This document shows positions 1-5,411 of a stretch of DNA of 5,411 nt, one piece after another. Numbering within the stretch: the stretch's first letter is position 1; the number at the start of each line of letters is the position of its first letter. The stretch lies in the NCBI GenBank assembly GCA_020054965.1, contig JAIMZO010000120.1:1-5411 (forward strand), given 5' to 3'. Below the pieces are notes generated by a model. The model saw only the letters and a program-made list of their open reading frames with translations. It was not told the DNA's origin and did no database searches. The position numbers and the translations under genes were made by a program. The stretch comes from Spirochaeta sp. Its GTDB lineage: Bacteria > Spirochaetota > Spirochaetia > Sphaerochaetales > Sphaerochaetaceae.

Positions 1-619
1 AGATTGCGTTGCCCATACTCTTGCCCATCTTTGCATTCCCGTCCAGTCCAGCCAGTCTGCCAACTGTACTGAGCTTTGCCTGGGGTTCAACAATACTGGT
101 TCCATACATATCGTTGAACTTCCTGACAATCTTACGGGCAAGCTCAATATGCGGGACCTGGTCTTCCCCTACCGGTACCAAATCTGCGTTGCAGAAGGTG
201 ATGTCGGCAGTCTGGCTGACAGGATATCCCAGGAAACCATAGGTAAGGTCAGCATACCCATAGTTCTTTGCCTCTGTCTTGATCGTGGGATTATGACGGA
301 GTTGGTTTACCGTTACAATCATTGAATAGAAGACCGTCAGTTCGGCAATGGAAGTGATCTGTGACTGTTGTACCAAGGTGGCTTTCCCAGGATCCAATCC
401 CACAGAGAGGTTGTCGATTGCCACATCATAGATACTGCTGTTGATCAACTGAGGATCTTCAAAATGGGTGGTAAGAGCCTGCACATCAGCAAGGAGAATG
501 AATGTCTCATAGGTATGCTGCAACTCAACCCGACTCTTGAGAGAGCCTACATAGTGACCGAGGTGCAGTTTACCTGTTGTCCTGTCACCAGTTAGGATTC
601 GTTTCTGTTTCGTTTCCAA
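1..619 (-). CDS. trpS: Tryptophanyl-tRNA synthetase, N-terminal 206 residues (3' end outside window)
   Basis: Cytoplasmic class Ic synthetase that activates tryptophan with ATP and charges tRNA-Trp. The reading frame is open for 206 codons to the window edge; family members are usually about 330-350 residues, so roughly 60% is present. Visible motifs are [19 protein letters not shown], carrying the HIGH-type signature H19-L-G-H22; the tryptophan-pocket segment [10 protein letters not shown] at about 131-140; PVGEDQ at 149-154; and the second signature KMGKS at 197-201, where Gly replaces the usual first Ser of KMSKS. The start is TTG at 617-619. AAGGAG lies 7 bases upstream, inside the end of the zinc-ribbon gene, and the conserved ILTGDR segment begins at residue 8, so little N-terminal sequence is missing. 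It begins 4 bases after the preceding stop, which implies cotranscription and probably translational coupling. The family call is firm; the TTG start is very likely. Confidence 0.95.
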   Translation of the reverse strand, partial: METKQKRILTGDRTTGKLHLGHYVGSLKSRVELQHTYETFILLADVQALTTHFEDPQLINSSIYDVAIDNLSVGLDPGKATLVQQSQITSIAELTVFYSMIVTVNQLRHNPTIKTEAKNYGYADLTYGFLGYPVSQTADITFCNADLVPVGEDQVPHIELARKIVRKFNDMYGTSIVEPQAKLSTVGRLAGLDGNAKMGKSMGNAI

Positions 620-623
620 AAGA

Positions 624-824
624 CTACTCCTTCTCGTCTACCTGCTCAACTTCAGCCGGTTGCCCGTCGTGTTCAGCATGGTATGAAGAGGGCTTGTTCA
701 CCCGCCTCATGGTATGTTCCATATTACAGGCAGGACAGACTGCAGGAGGCTCATGCTTGTCCAGGGACTGGACCAATTCAACCCGTGCCTTGCAAAGCTG
801 GCACTCATATTCATACGTAGGCAT
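624..824 (-). CDS. FmdB-family small zinc-ribbon protein, 66 aa
   Basis: Small protein with an N-terminal zinc ribbon: it begins [16 protein letters not shown] and has two CxxC knuckles, C8-C11 and C30-C33, which should bind one zinc ion. The opening Pro-x-Tyr-x-Tyr-x-Cys-xx-Cys is the hallmark of the FmdB putative regulatory family (named after a formamidase-cluster gene of Methylophilus). The biochemical role of most members is unknown. The region after about residue 40 is polar and acidic, ending in a Glu/Asp-rich tail, and looks disordered. Length is normal for the family, which is commonly 60-110 residues. The ATG is preceded by GAGGAG 10 bases upstream, a slightly long spacing. The gene lies 24 bases after the lipoprotein gene and 4 bases before trpS, so it is almost certainly on their transcript. 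A role in regulating the operon or in translation is possible but nothing in the sequence shows it. Confidence 0.9.
   Translation of the reverse strand: MPTYEYECQLCKARVELVQSLDKHEPPAVCPACNMEHTMRRVNKPSSYHAEHDGQPAEVEQVDEKE
627..632 (-). promoter_or_regulatory. Ribosome binding site deciding the TTG start of trpS
   Basis: AAGGAG on the minus strand lies 7 bases before TTG at 617-619. No ATG or GTG in this frame is better placed. The site sits within the last codons of the upstream zinc-ribbon gene, so terminating ribosomes would be delivered directly to it. Confidence 0.8.
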
Positions 825-834
825 AATGTGGTAT

Positions 835-840
835 CTCCTC
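835..840 (-). promoter_or_regulatory. Ribosome binding site of the zinc-ribbon gene
   Basis: GAGGAG on the minus strand, 10 bases before the ATG at 822-824, within the 24-base gap after the lipoprotein stop codon. No terminator-like hairpin is visible in this gap, so readthrough from the lipoprotein gene is expected. Confidence 0.7.
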
Positions 841-848
841 GTATGGGT

Positions 849-1733
849 TTACAGCAGACCACTCAAGCTCTGCTTGAGATTGTTCATCTGCTCTTCACCC
901 AAATCCATATGTTTGATCGTAACTAGATCATCTTCAATCAGGAACATCTTCATCAAGTCGGCTATCTTGAAGGGAATCTTCTCCCTCTTCAGCCGAGCCA
1001 GGTATCCAGTTCTTACCATCTGGGACAGTGTAGTGGCAAGTTTGGGGGTATCCATCGTGATATAGGCATCCAGGCTATACCCCCCATCCTCTTTCTGGTT
1101 TATCAGTAAAAGCATCACCTTTGCCTGGGTAATCACCGTACCAGGCAATTCCAGGCCAAGATCAAAAAAAGTCTCAGGCTCCAACGAATAGACCGCGATA
1201 TTTGAGGAAGCCATATCATTTGCCGTGGGCAAATCGATCAACTTCCGCTCAGCATCGTAAAGCTCATACACCTCTGGGTACTCCGTATTGGTGAAGAGTA
1301 TCTTGTCATTGTTGGGAGCATAGATGCTCAACTCCCCTTCCTTCTGCTGGAAGTACGTCAGATCATCCTGGGCATACTGCCTCTTGAGCTCCCTGGAATA
1401 CATCATGGAAGTGTTTGCCAGCCACTTGGGATAGTCACCCTCGACCACCCCATAGGCATCCAATTCCTCAACTTCCAACGGGTACGTATCCAATCTTGGG
1501 GAAAGTGAGAGAGAGATTCGCTCGGCTCGATTAGCAAACTCCTGCATATCGGCAAAAACGCTTCTAATGAGTTCGCTCTCCTTCTGGGCATCCACGGTTA
1601 CAACAATGACACCACTGTCCGCCATTCCCTGGAAATCAAAATAGGGAACCTCCTTCCGTGCCGTTGTGGCACAGGAAGAGAGGAAGAGCACCAAAAGAAA
1701 CCCGATAGGAACCAGCCTGGCAAAATGTTTCAT
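849..1733 (-). CDS. Predicted lipoprotein of unknown function, 294 aa
   Basis: Predicted exported lipoprotein. From the ATG the protein starts MKHFARLVPIGFLLVLFLSSC: a short basic n-region, a hydrophobic core, and a lipobox L18-S19-S20-C21, so Cys21 would be lipidated after signal peptidase II cleavage. Such relaxed lipoboxes are common in spirochaetes. The mature part (about 273 residues) has no transmembrane segment. It looks like mixed alpha/beta structure with several amphipathic helices, for example about 54-72, 231-250 and 279-293. No enzymatic motif is recognised. ATG at 1733 is preferred: AAGGA lies 9 bases upstream, whereas the more upstream TTG at 1742 directly abuts that AAGGA and overlaps the ileS stop; GTG at 1736 (6 bases from AAGGA) is a possible alternative. 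It starts 5 bases after ileS and so depends on the ileS promoter. Position, size and lipidation recall T. pallidum TP0453, an outer-membrane-associated lipoprotein that I recall being next to ileS; homology is not established here. Confidence 0.85.
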   Translation of the reverse strand: MKHFARLVPIGFLLVLFLSSCATTARKEVPYFDFQGMADSGVIVVTVDAQKESELIRSVFADMQEFANRAERISLSLSPRLDTYPLEVEELDAYGVVEGDYPKWLANTSMMYSRELKRQYAQDDLTYFQQKEGELSIYAPNNDKILFTNTEYPEVYELYDAERKLIDLPTANDMASSNIAVYSLEPETFFDLGLELPGTVITQAKVMLLLINQKEDGGYSLDAYITMDTPKLATTLSQMVRTGYLARLKREKIPFKIADLMKMFLIEDDLVTIKHMDLGEEQMNNLKQSLSGLL

Positions 1734-1738
1734 CACGC

Positions 1739-4700
1739 TCAATCCTTCTCTACTTGCAACCTCACTATATGGTCATTGCAATCGATACCTTCCCCTGTAA
1801 GTCTACCAAAGCGCAGGGTATTGGACAACGTCTCCTTGGCAATGGTTTGTCCGTGCTGGTCAAAGACCCGCTGGATCACCTCATCACCATCATATGTCAG
1901 CACAATCCGGTCAGATACGGCAAACCCACTCTCCTTTCTGAGGTTCTGCACAGAACGAATGATATCACGTGCAATCCCCTCATCGGCGAGTTCCTGGGTA
2001 ACCTTGGTATCGAAGCCTACGGTAAGTGACCCATCATTAAGTACCTTTACACCTTCCATTTCAGTCCTCTGGACAATGATCTCATCCTTGGAAATTGAAA
2101 TCTCGCCATTGCTGTAGGAAAGTGTGTACGGCGTACCATCAAGGATAGAGGCAATCTGAGCACCGTCGAAATCAGCAATCTTGGCTGCAACTTCCTTCAT
2201 ATCCTTGCCGAGGGATTTCCCCAGGACCTTGAAGTTGGCCTTTGCACTATATTCCACAAGGGAAGACTCATCTGATTGCAGATGCACTTCCTTGACATTC
2301 AGTTCCTCTGCAATGATCGACTCCATGCTTGCCAGAATTTCCCGTTCATTCTCTTCCCGGTCTACGAGGAAAAGCTTCTGCAGAGGCTGACGAATCTTCA
2401 GGTTGTTGGACGCTCTCAGTGAACGACCCATGGCAATGGCCTTCTGGGTCAGGGACATCTGGCTTTCCAGGGTCCAATCCCTCTGGCTTTCATCATAGTC
2501 AGGATACATGCAGAGATGCACACTCTGCGCCATATCCCCCCGTTTCAAGTTCTGGTATATCTCCTCACTTGTAAACGGGATGATCGGGGCTACAACCTTG
2601 ATGAAGGTCATCAGGACCTTGTAGAGGGTATCATACGCCTGTTTTTTATCCGTATCGTTCTCACCCTTCCAGAAACGCCTTCGGCTTCGACGGATGTACC
2701 AATTGTTCAAGTCATCAATGAACGGAACAAAGGATGCACACGCCTTCTGGATGTCATAGGCATCAAAAGAATCTGTGGCAGTCTGCACGAATCGTTGGGT
2801 TGCACTGATAATCCAGCGGTCCATCGGGTTCGTAAGATCCTCAAAGGCTGTTTCAGATGGTTCATACCCATCAATATTCGCGTAGGTCACGAAGAATGAG
2901 TAGGCATTCCAGAGAGGGATGATCAGGGTCTTGAGAACTTCCTTGACAGATTCCTCACTGAACTTCAGATCCTCTGCACGGACAACAGCACTATTCATCA
3001 AGGCAAAACGCAGACTATCTGCACCGTAGGCGTTTACAATCTCCATCGGATCGGTATAGTTGCGTTCACTCTTGCTCATCTTCTTCCCGTCGGCTGTCAG
3101 GACAATGCCGTTGGTGATGCAGTGGGTAAACGCTGGTTTCTCCCAGAGTCCTGCTGCAATAACCGTCAAGGTATAGAACCAACCACGAGTCTGGTCCAAG
3201 CCTTCACAGATGAAGTCAGCGGGGAAATTATTTTCAAAATACTCTTTATTTTCAAATGGGTAGTGTTGCTGGGCATAGGGCATGGAACCAGACTCAAACC
3301 AGCAGTCAAGGACATCGCCGATGCGGCGCATGGTACCCTTGCCGTCAGGACTTGGCCAGGTCAGATCATCAACATAATGCTTATGCAGATCCTCAACCTT
3401 CTGTCCACACTTGGCTTCCAGCTCCTCCCTGCTTCCGATTACCTCTAGATAGTCACTGCCATCGCACTTCCAAACCGGGATCGGATTCCCCCAGAACCGG
3501 TTCCTGCTGATTGCCCAGTCACGCGCTCCTTCAAGCCATTTACCGAATCGGCCATACTTGAGATGCTCGGGCATCCAGTAGATATGTTCATTGGCATCAA
3601 GCATATGCTGCTTGATCTTCTGGATATCTACAAACCAGCAACTCATGGCACGGTAGATCAACGGCTTCTTGGTTCGGTAACAGAAAGGATACGAGTGGAG
3701 GTAGTTCTCCCGTTTCACCAGGAGCTCATGCTCCTTCAGATAAGAGATGATATCCTTATCGGTGTCCTTGACGAAACGACCGGAGAAGTCCGGTACCTCA
3801 TCGGTAAAACGGCACTCCAAATCAACAGGGCAAACAACAGGAATGTCTGTTCCTTTGAGTACCTGATAGTCATCTTCACCGAAACCGGGGGCTGTATGGA
3901 CAATACCACAACCATCTTCGGTGGTTACATAATCACCCAACACACAGACAAAAGCGCCCTGCTCCTTGAGATCTGCAAAGTATGGGAACAGGGGTTTATA
4001 ACGCATACCTTCATAGAAGGTACCCTTCTGCTCATCAACAATCTCATAGGTATCCTTGTCCTTGTAGTAATGACCGAGGCGTGCTTTACCCAGGATGTAG
4101 TAATTCCCATCACTCTTATCCTTGACCTTCACATAGTCAATGTCCGGGCCGAAAGCAAGCGCAAGGTTGCTTGGAAGCGTCCATGGTGTAGTCGTCCAAG
4201 CAAGGAAATAAGTCTTCTCCTGCCCATCAGCTGCGAATCGAACGGTTACGGCCTGATCCACGACATCCTGGTAGCCTCCCAAGTTAACCTCGAAATTGGA
4301 AAGAGGACTTGCCAAGGCTGGGCTGTATGGAAGGATATTGTACCCCTCATAGATGTAGCCCTTCTCAAAGAGTGTCTTGAATACCCACCAGATGGACTCC
4401 ATATAGTTGGTATCCATGGTGCGATAGCCATGCTCCCAGTCAACCCAACGTCCCATGCGATTAATCGTCTGTTTCCACTCTTCTGTGTATCGCAAGACGA
4501 TTGAGCGGCATTGCTCATTGAACTTGGCCACACCATATTCGGTAATCGCGGAGTGCCCGCTGATGCCCAGCGTCTTCTCCATCTCATACTCAACGGGTAG
4601 CCCATGACAGTCCCAACCGAAACCACGCCTGACCCGTTTACCTTTCATGGTCTGATACCGGGGAATGGCATCCTTTATGGTTCCTGGAACCAGATGCCCA

Positions 4701-4867
4701 AAATGGGGAAGCCCGGTCGCAAACGGAGGTCCGTCGTAGAAAACGTATTCATTCTCTTCAGACCGCGTTTCGATTGATTTCTTGAAAATATCCTCTTTCT
4801 CCCAGAAAGAGAGAACGTTCTCTTCCATCGCAGGAAAATCCACTTTGGTGGTTACTGGACGAAACAT
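1739..4867 (-). CDS. ileS: Isoleucyl-tRNA synthetase, type 2 (eukaryote/archaea-like), 1042 aa
   Basis: Cytoplasmic class Ia synthetase that charges tRNA-Ile and hydrolyses misformed Val products. Residues are counted from ATG 4867. The HIGH signature H55-F-G-H58 lies in [13 protein letters not shown]. The CP1 editing domain is inserted at about 190-390, with the Thr-rich [11 protein letters not shown] at about 224-234 and a [16 protein letters not shown] segment at 319-334 that keeps the Asp pair of the editing site. [12 protein letters not shown] at about 521-532 belongs to the active site, and KMSKS is at 596-600. The anticodon-binding domain includes [13 protein letters not shown] at about 721-733. 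The C-terminal region of about 250 residues has no CxxC pairs, so the C-terminal zinc finger of type 1 enzymes (E. coli, S. aureus) is absent; this, the length and the motif wording mark type 2. ATG 4867 is chosen because AAGGAG sits 5 bases upstream; GTG 4873 overlaps that AAGGAG. First gene of the operon and intact throughout. Confidence 0.97.
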   Translation of the reverse strand: MFRPVTTKVDFPAMEENVLSFWEKEDIFKKSIETRSEENEYVFYDGPPFATGLPHFGHLVPGTIKDAIPRYQTMKGKRVRRGFGWDCHGLPVEYEMEKTLGISGHSAITEYGVAKFNEQCRSIVLRYTEEWKQTINRMGRWVDWEHGYRTMDTNYMESIWWVFKTLFEKGYIYEGYNILPYSPALASPLSNFEVNLGGYQDVVDQAVTVRFAADGQEKTYFLAWTTTPWTLPSNLALAFGPDIDYVKVKDKSDGNYYILGKARLGHYYKDKDTYEIVDEQKGTFYEGMRYKPLFPYFADLKEQGAFVCVLGDYVTTEDGCGIVHTAPGFGEDDYQVLKGTDIPVVCPVDLECRFTDEVPDFSGRFVKDTDKDIISYLKEHELLVKRENYLHSYPFCYRTKKPLIYRAMSCWFVDIQKIKQHMLDANEHIYWMPEHLKYGRFGKWLEGARDWAISRNRFWGNPIPVWKCDGSDYLEVIGSREELEAKCGQKVEDLHKHYVDDLTWPSPDGKGTMRRIGDVLDCWFESGSMPYAQQHYPFENKEYFENNFPADFICEGLDQTRGWFYTLTVIAAGLWEKPAFTHCITNGIVLTADGKKMSKSERNYTDPMEIVNAYGADSLRFALMNSAVVRAEDLKFSEESVKEVLKTLIIPLWNAYSFFVTYANIDGYEPSETAFEDLTNPMDRWIISATQRFVQTATDSFDAYDIQKACASFVPFIDDLNNWYIRRSRRRFWKGENDTDKKQAYDTLYKVLMTFIKVVAPIIPFTSEEIYQNLKRGDMAQSVHLCMYPDYDESQRDWTLESQMSLTQKAIAMGRSLRASNNLKIRQPLQKLFLVDREENEREILASMESIIAEELNVKEVHLQSDESSLVEYSAKANFKVLGKSLGKDMKEVAAKIADFDGAQIASILDGTPYTLSYSNGEISISKDEIIVQRTEMEGVKVLNDGSLTVGFDTKVTQELADEGIARDIIRSVQNLRKESGFAVSDRIVLTYDGDEVIQRVFDQHGQTIAKETLSNTLRFGRLTGEGIDCNDHIVRLQVEKD
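1743..1747 (-). promoter_or_regulatory. Ribosome binding site of the lipoprotein gene, inside the end of ileS
   Basis: AAGGA on the minus strand overlaps the final codons of ileS (those for Lys-Asp). It is 9 bases from ATG 1733, 6 bases from GTG 1736 and 0 bases from TTG 1742. This spacing argues against the longest reading frame, which would use the TTG, and for the shorter protein with a compact signal peptide. Confidence 0.6.
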
Positions 4868-4872
4868 ACACA

Positions 4873-4878
4873 CTCCTT
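4873..4878 (-). promoter_or_regulatory. Ribosome binding site deciding the ATG start of ileS
   Basis: AAGGAG on the minus strand, 5 bases before ATG 4865-4867. The upstream in-frame GTG (4871-4873) shares a base with this site, so it cannot be the start that the site serves. The protein therefore begins [11 protein letters not shown]. Confidence 0.85.
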
Positions 4879-4901
4879 CAACTTGCCCTTATCGGGTTAT
4901 C

Positions 4902-4911
4902 ACATCGATGT
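4902..4911. repeat. 10-bp perfect palindrome at the predicted ileS transcription start
   Basis: ACATCGATGT reads the same on both strands and overlaps the predicted start of ileS transcription. It does not extend symmetrically beyond 10 bases. It could be a short operator half or a weak RNA hairpin, but a 10-bp palindrome can also occur by chance, and no known regulator site is recognised. Confidence 0.35.
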
Positions 4912-4912
4912 C

Positions 4913-4941
4913 ATTCTATTCAGAATACGTGTTCATGACAA
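4913..4941 (-). promoter_or_regulatory. Sigma70-type promoter for the ileS operon
   Basis: On the minus strand TTGTCA (4941-4936) is separated by exactly 17 bases from TAGAAT (4918-4913). Each hexamer matches the consensus (TTGACA, TATAAT) at five of six positions. The transcription start would fall near 4905-4907, giving a leader of about 38-40 bases that ends in the AAGGAG site. This is too short for a T-box or other tRNA-sensing leader of the kind found before many Firmicute synthetase genes. Prediction from sequence only. Confidence 0.7.
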
Positions 4942-4962
4942 CCTTTGTGACTGGTTTTTCCG

Positions 4963-4989
4963 TTGACCTTCTTCCGTGGTCGCGATACT
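4963..4989 (+). promoter_or_regulatory. Weak candidate promoter for the CCA nucleotidyltransferase gene
   Basis: TTGACC at 4963-4968 (five of six -35 positions) is followed after 15 bases by GATACT at 4984-4989 (four of six -10 positions). The spacer is shorter than the usual 16-18. If used, transcription would begin about 7-9 bases after the -10, at or within a couple of bases of the ATG at 4998. It is back to back with the ileS promoter; the two -35 elements are 21 bases apart. Confidence 0.35.
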
Positions 4990-4997
4990 GTCTTGGT

Positions 4998-5411
4998 ATG
5001 CAGCAATTCCCGATTCCATCTGTGATCCAGAGGTTCTCACAACAGTTCAGGCAAGCAGGCTTCAACCTTTATATTGTAGGGGGTGCCGTCCGTGACCATC
5101 TGTTGGGTATCGACAACGAGGACTTCGATTTTACCACCGATGCAAAACCAGAGGAGGTCATGCGTCTCTTCAAGGCTGTCATCCCCACCGGCATTGACCA
5201 TGGCACGGTCACGGTGCGTTACGAGAAACACAGCTTCGAGGTAACCACCTTCCGCAGTGAAGGTTCCTACCAGGACGGAAGGCACCCCAACAGTGTGACC
5301 TTTATCACGAATCTTGAAGAGGACCTGAAAAGACGGGACTTTACCATCAATGCCTTCGCGGTTGACTTGAATGATGGCAAGATCATCGATCTTTGTGGCG
5401 GAAAGGAAGAT
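4998..5411 (+). CDS. cca: CCA-adding tRNA nucleotidyltransferase (class II), N-terminal 138 residues (3' end outside window)
   Basis: Builds or repairs the 3' CCA end of tRNAs from CTP and ATP in the cytoplasm, without a nucleic-acid template. The 138 codons are open to the window edge and cover most of the nucleotidyltransferase head domain. Visible motifs are [15 protein letters not shown] at about 23-37, with the GG and RxD of motif A; the metal-binding carboxylates D42 and D44 in [18 protein letters not shown] at about 65-73; [17 protein letters not shown] at about 75-91; and [12 protein letters not shown] at about 112-123. These fit the class II (bacterial/eukaryotic) family. Poly(A) polymerase shares this fold; the [16 protein letters not shown] wording favours CCA addition, but the diagnostic ATP/CTP-selecting motif lies beyond the window. 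ATG 4998 leaves a normal lead-in before motif A but has no recognisable Shine-Dalgarno sequence. The gene is transcribed away from ileS. Confidence 0.88.
   Translation, partial: MQQFPIPSVIQRFSQQFRQAGFNLYIVGGAVRDHLLGIDNEDFDFTTDAKPEEVMRLFKAVIPTGIDHGTVTVRYEKHSFEVTTFRSEGSYQDGRHPNSVTFITNLEEDLKRRDFTINAFAVDLNDGKIIDLCGGKED

Noticed and set aside
825..848. Terminator or separate promoter between the lipoprotein and zinc-ribbon genes
   Set aside because: The 24-base gap holds no inverted repeat or T-run and is mostly taken up by the ribosome binding site and its spacing.
577..1065. A 162-codon plus-strand open frame opposite trpS, the zinc-ribbon gene and the lipoprotein gene
   Set aside because: It crosses three well-supported minus-strand genes and their ribosome binding sites and has no plausible domain, so it is treated as a shadow frame.
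3563..4504. A 313-codon open frame on the plus strand opposite ileS
   Set aside because: It lies wholly antisense to a strongly conserved synthetase. Its translation shows no recognisable domain, and its openness follows from the codon bias of ileS.
1739..4867. ileS as an acquired mupirocin-resistance gene (mupA-like) on a mobile element
   Set aside because: No transposase, integrase or flanking repeats are present, and base use looks like that of its neighbours. It heads what appears to be a housekeeping operon, so a native type 2 gene is the simpler reading.
4868..4912. A T-box or other structured tRNA-sensing leader before ileS
   Set aside because: The predicted leader is only about 40 bases, with no T-box sequence, specifier stem or terminator hairpin. 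A CCCGATAAGGG element in it forms at most a 3-bp stem.
5037..5285. An 82-codon minus-strand open frame opposite cca
   Set aside because: It is antisense to the conserved nucleotidyltransferase motifs (GGAVRD, DFDFTT, HGTV), which settle the coding strand.

Overview
The window reads as ordinary, densely packed bacterial chromosome of moderate G+C. It has four genes on the minus strand and the start of one divergent gene on the plus strand. My best guess for the host is a spirochaete of the Sphaerochaeta/Treponema kind. The reasons are a eukaryote/archaea-like (type 2) isoleucyl-tRNA synthetase, a large uncharacterised lipoprotein directly after ileS (an arrangement I recall from Treponema pallidum), and strong Shine-Dalgarno sequences without T-box leaders. 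This is inference from gene content, not a database result.

Layout, in the direction of minus-strand transcription: a good sigma70-type promoter (about 4913-4941) drives ileS (4867 down to 1739). A predicted lipoprotein follows (1733-849), then a 66-residue FmdB-type zinc-ribbon protein (824-624), then trpS, which starts with TTG at 619 and runs off the left edge. The junctions are 5, 24 and 4 bases with no visible terminator, so the four genes look like one operon. On the plus strand the first 138 codons of a class II CCA-adding tRNA nucleotidyltransferase begin at 4998 and run off the right edge. The 130-base gap between ileS and cca (4868-4997) holds the promoters for both directions.

Functionally, three of the five genes act on tRNA: charging with Ile, charging with Trp, and CCA-end synthesis or repair. 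The lipoprotein and the zinc ribbon sit between the two synthetases and share their transcript. No mobile element, CRISPR array, RNA gene or long repeat was seen.

The points most worth checking are the unassigned lipoprotein after ileS, the KMGKS variant of the TrpRS signature, the type 2 IleRS and its implication for mupirocin, and a cca start that has no Shine-Dalgarno sequence and may be leaderless.
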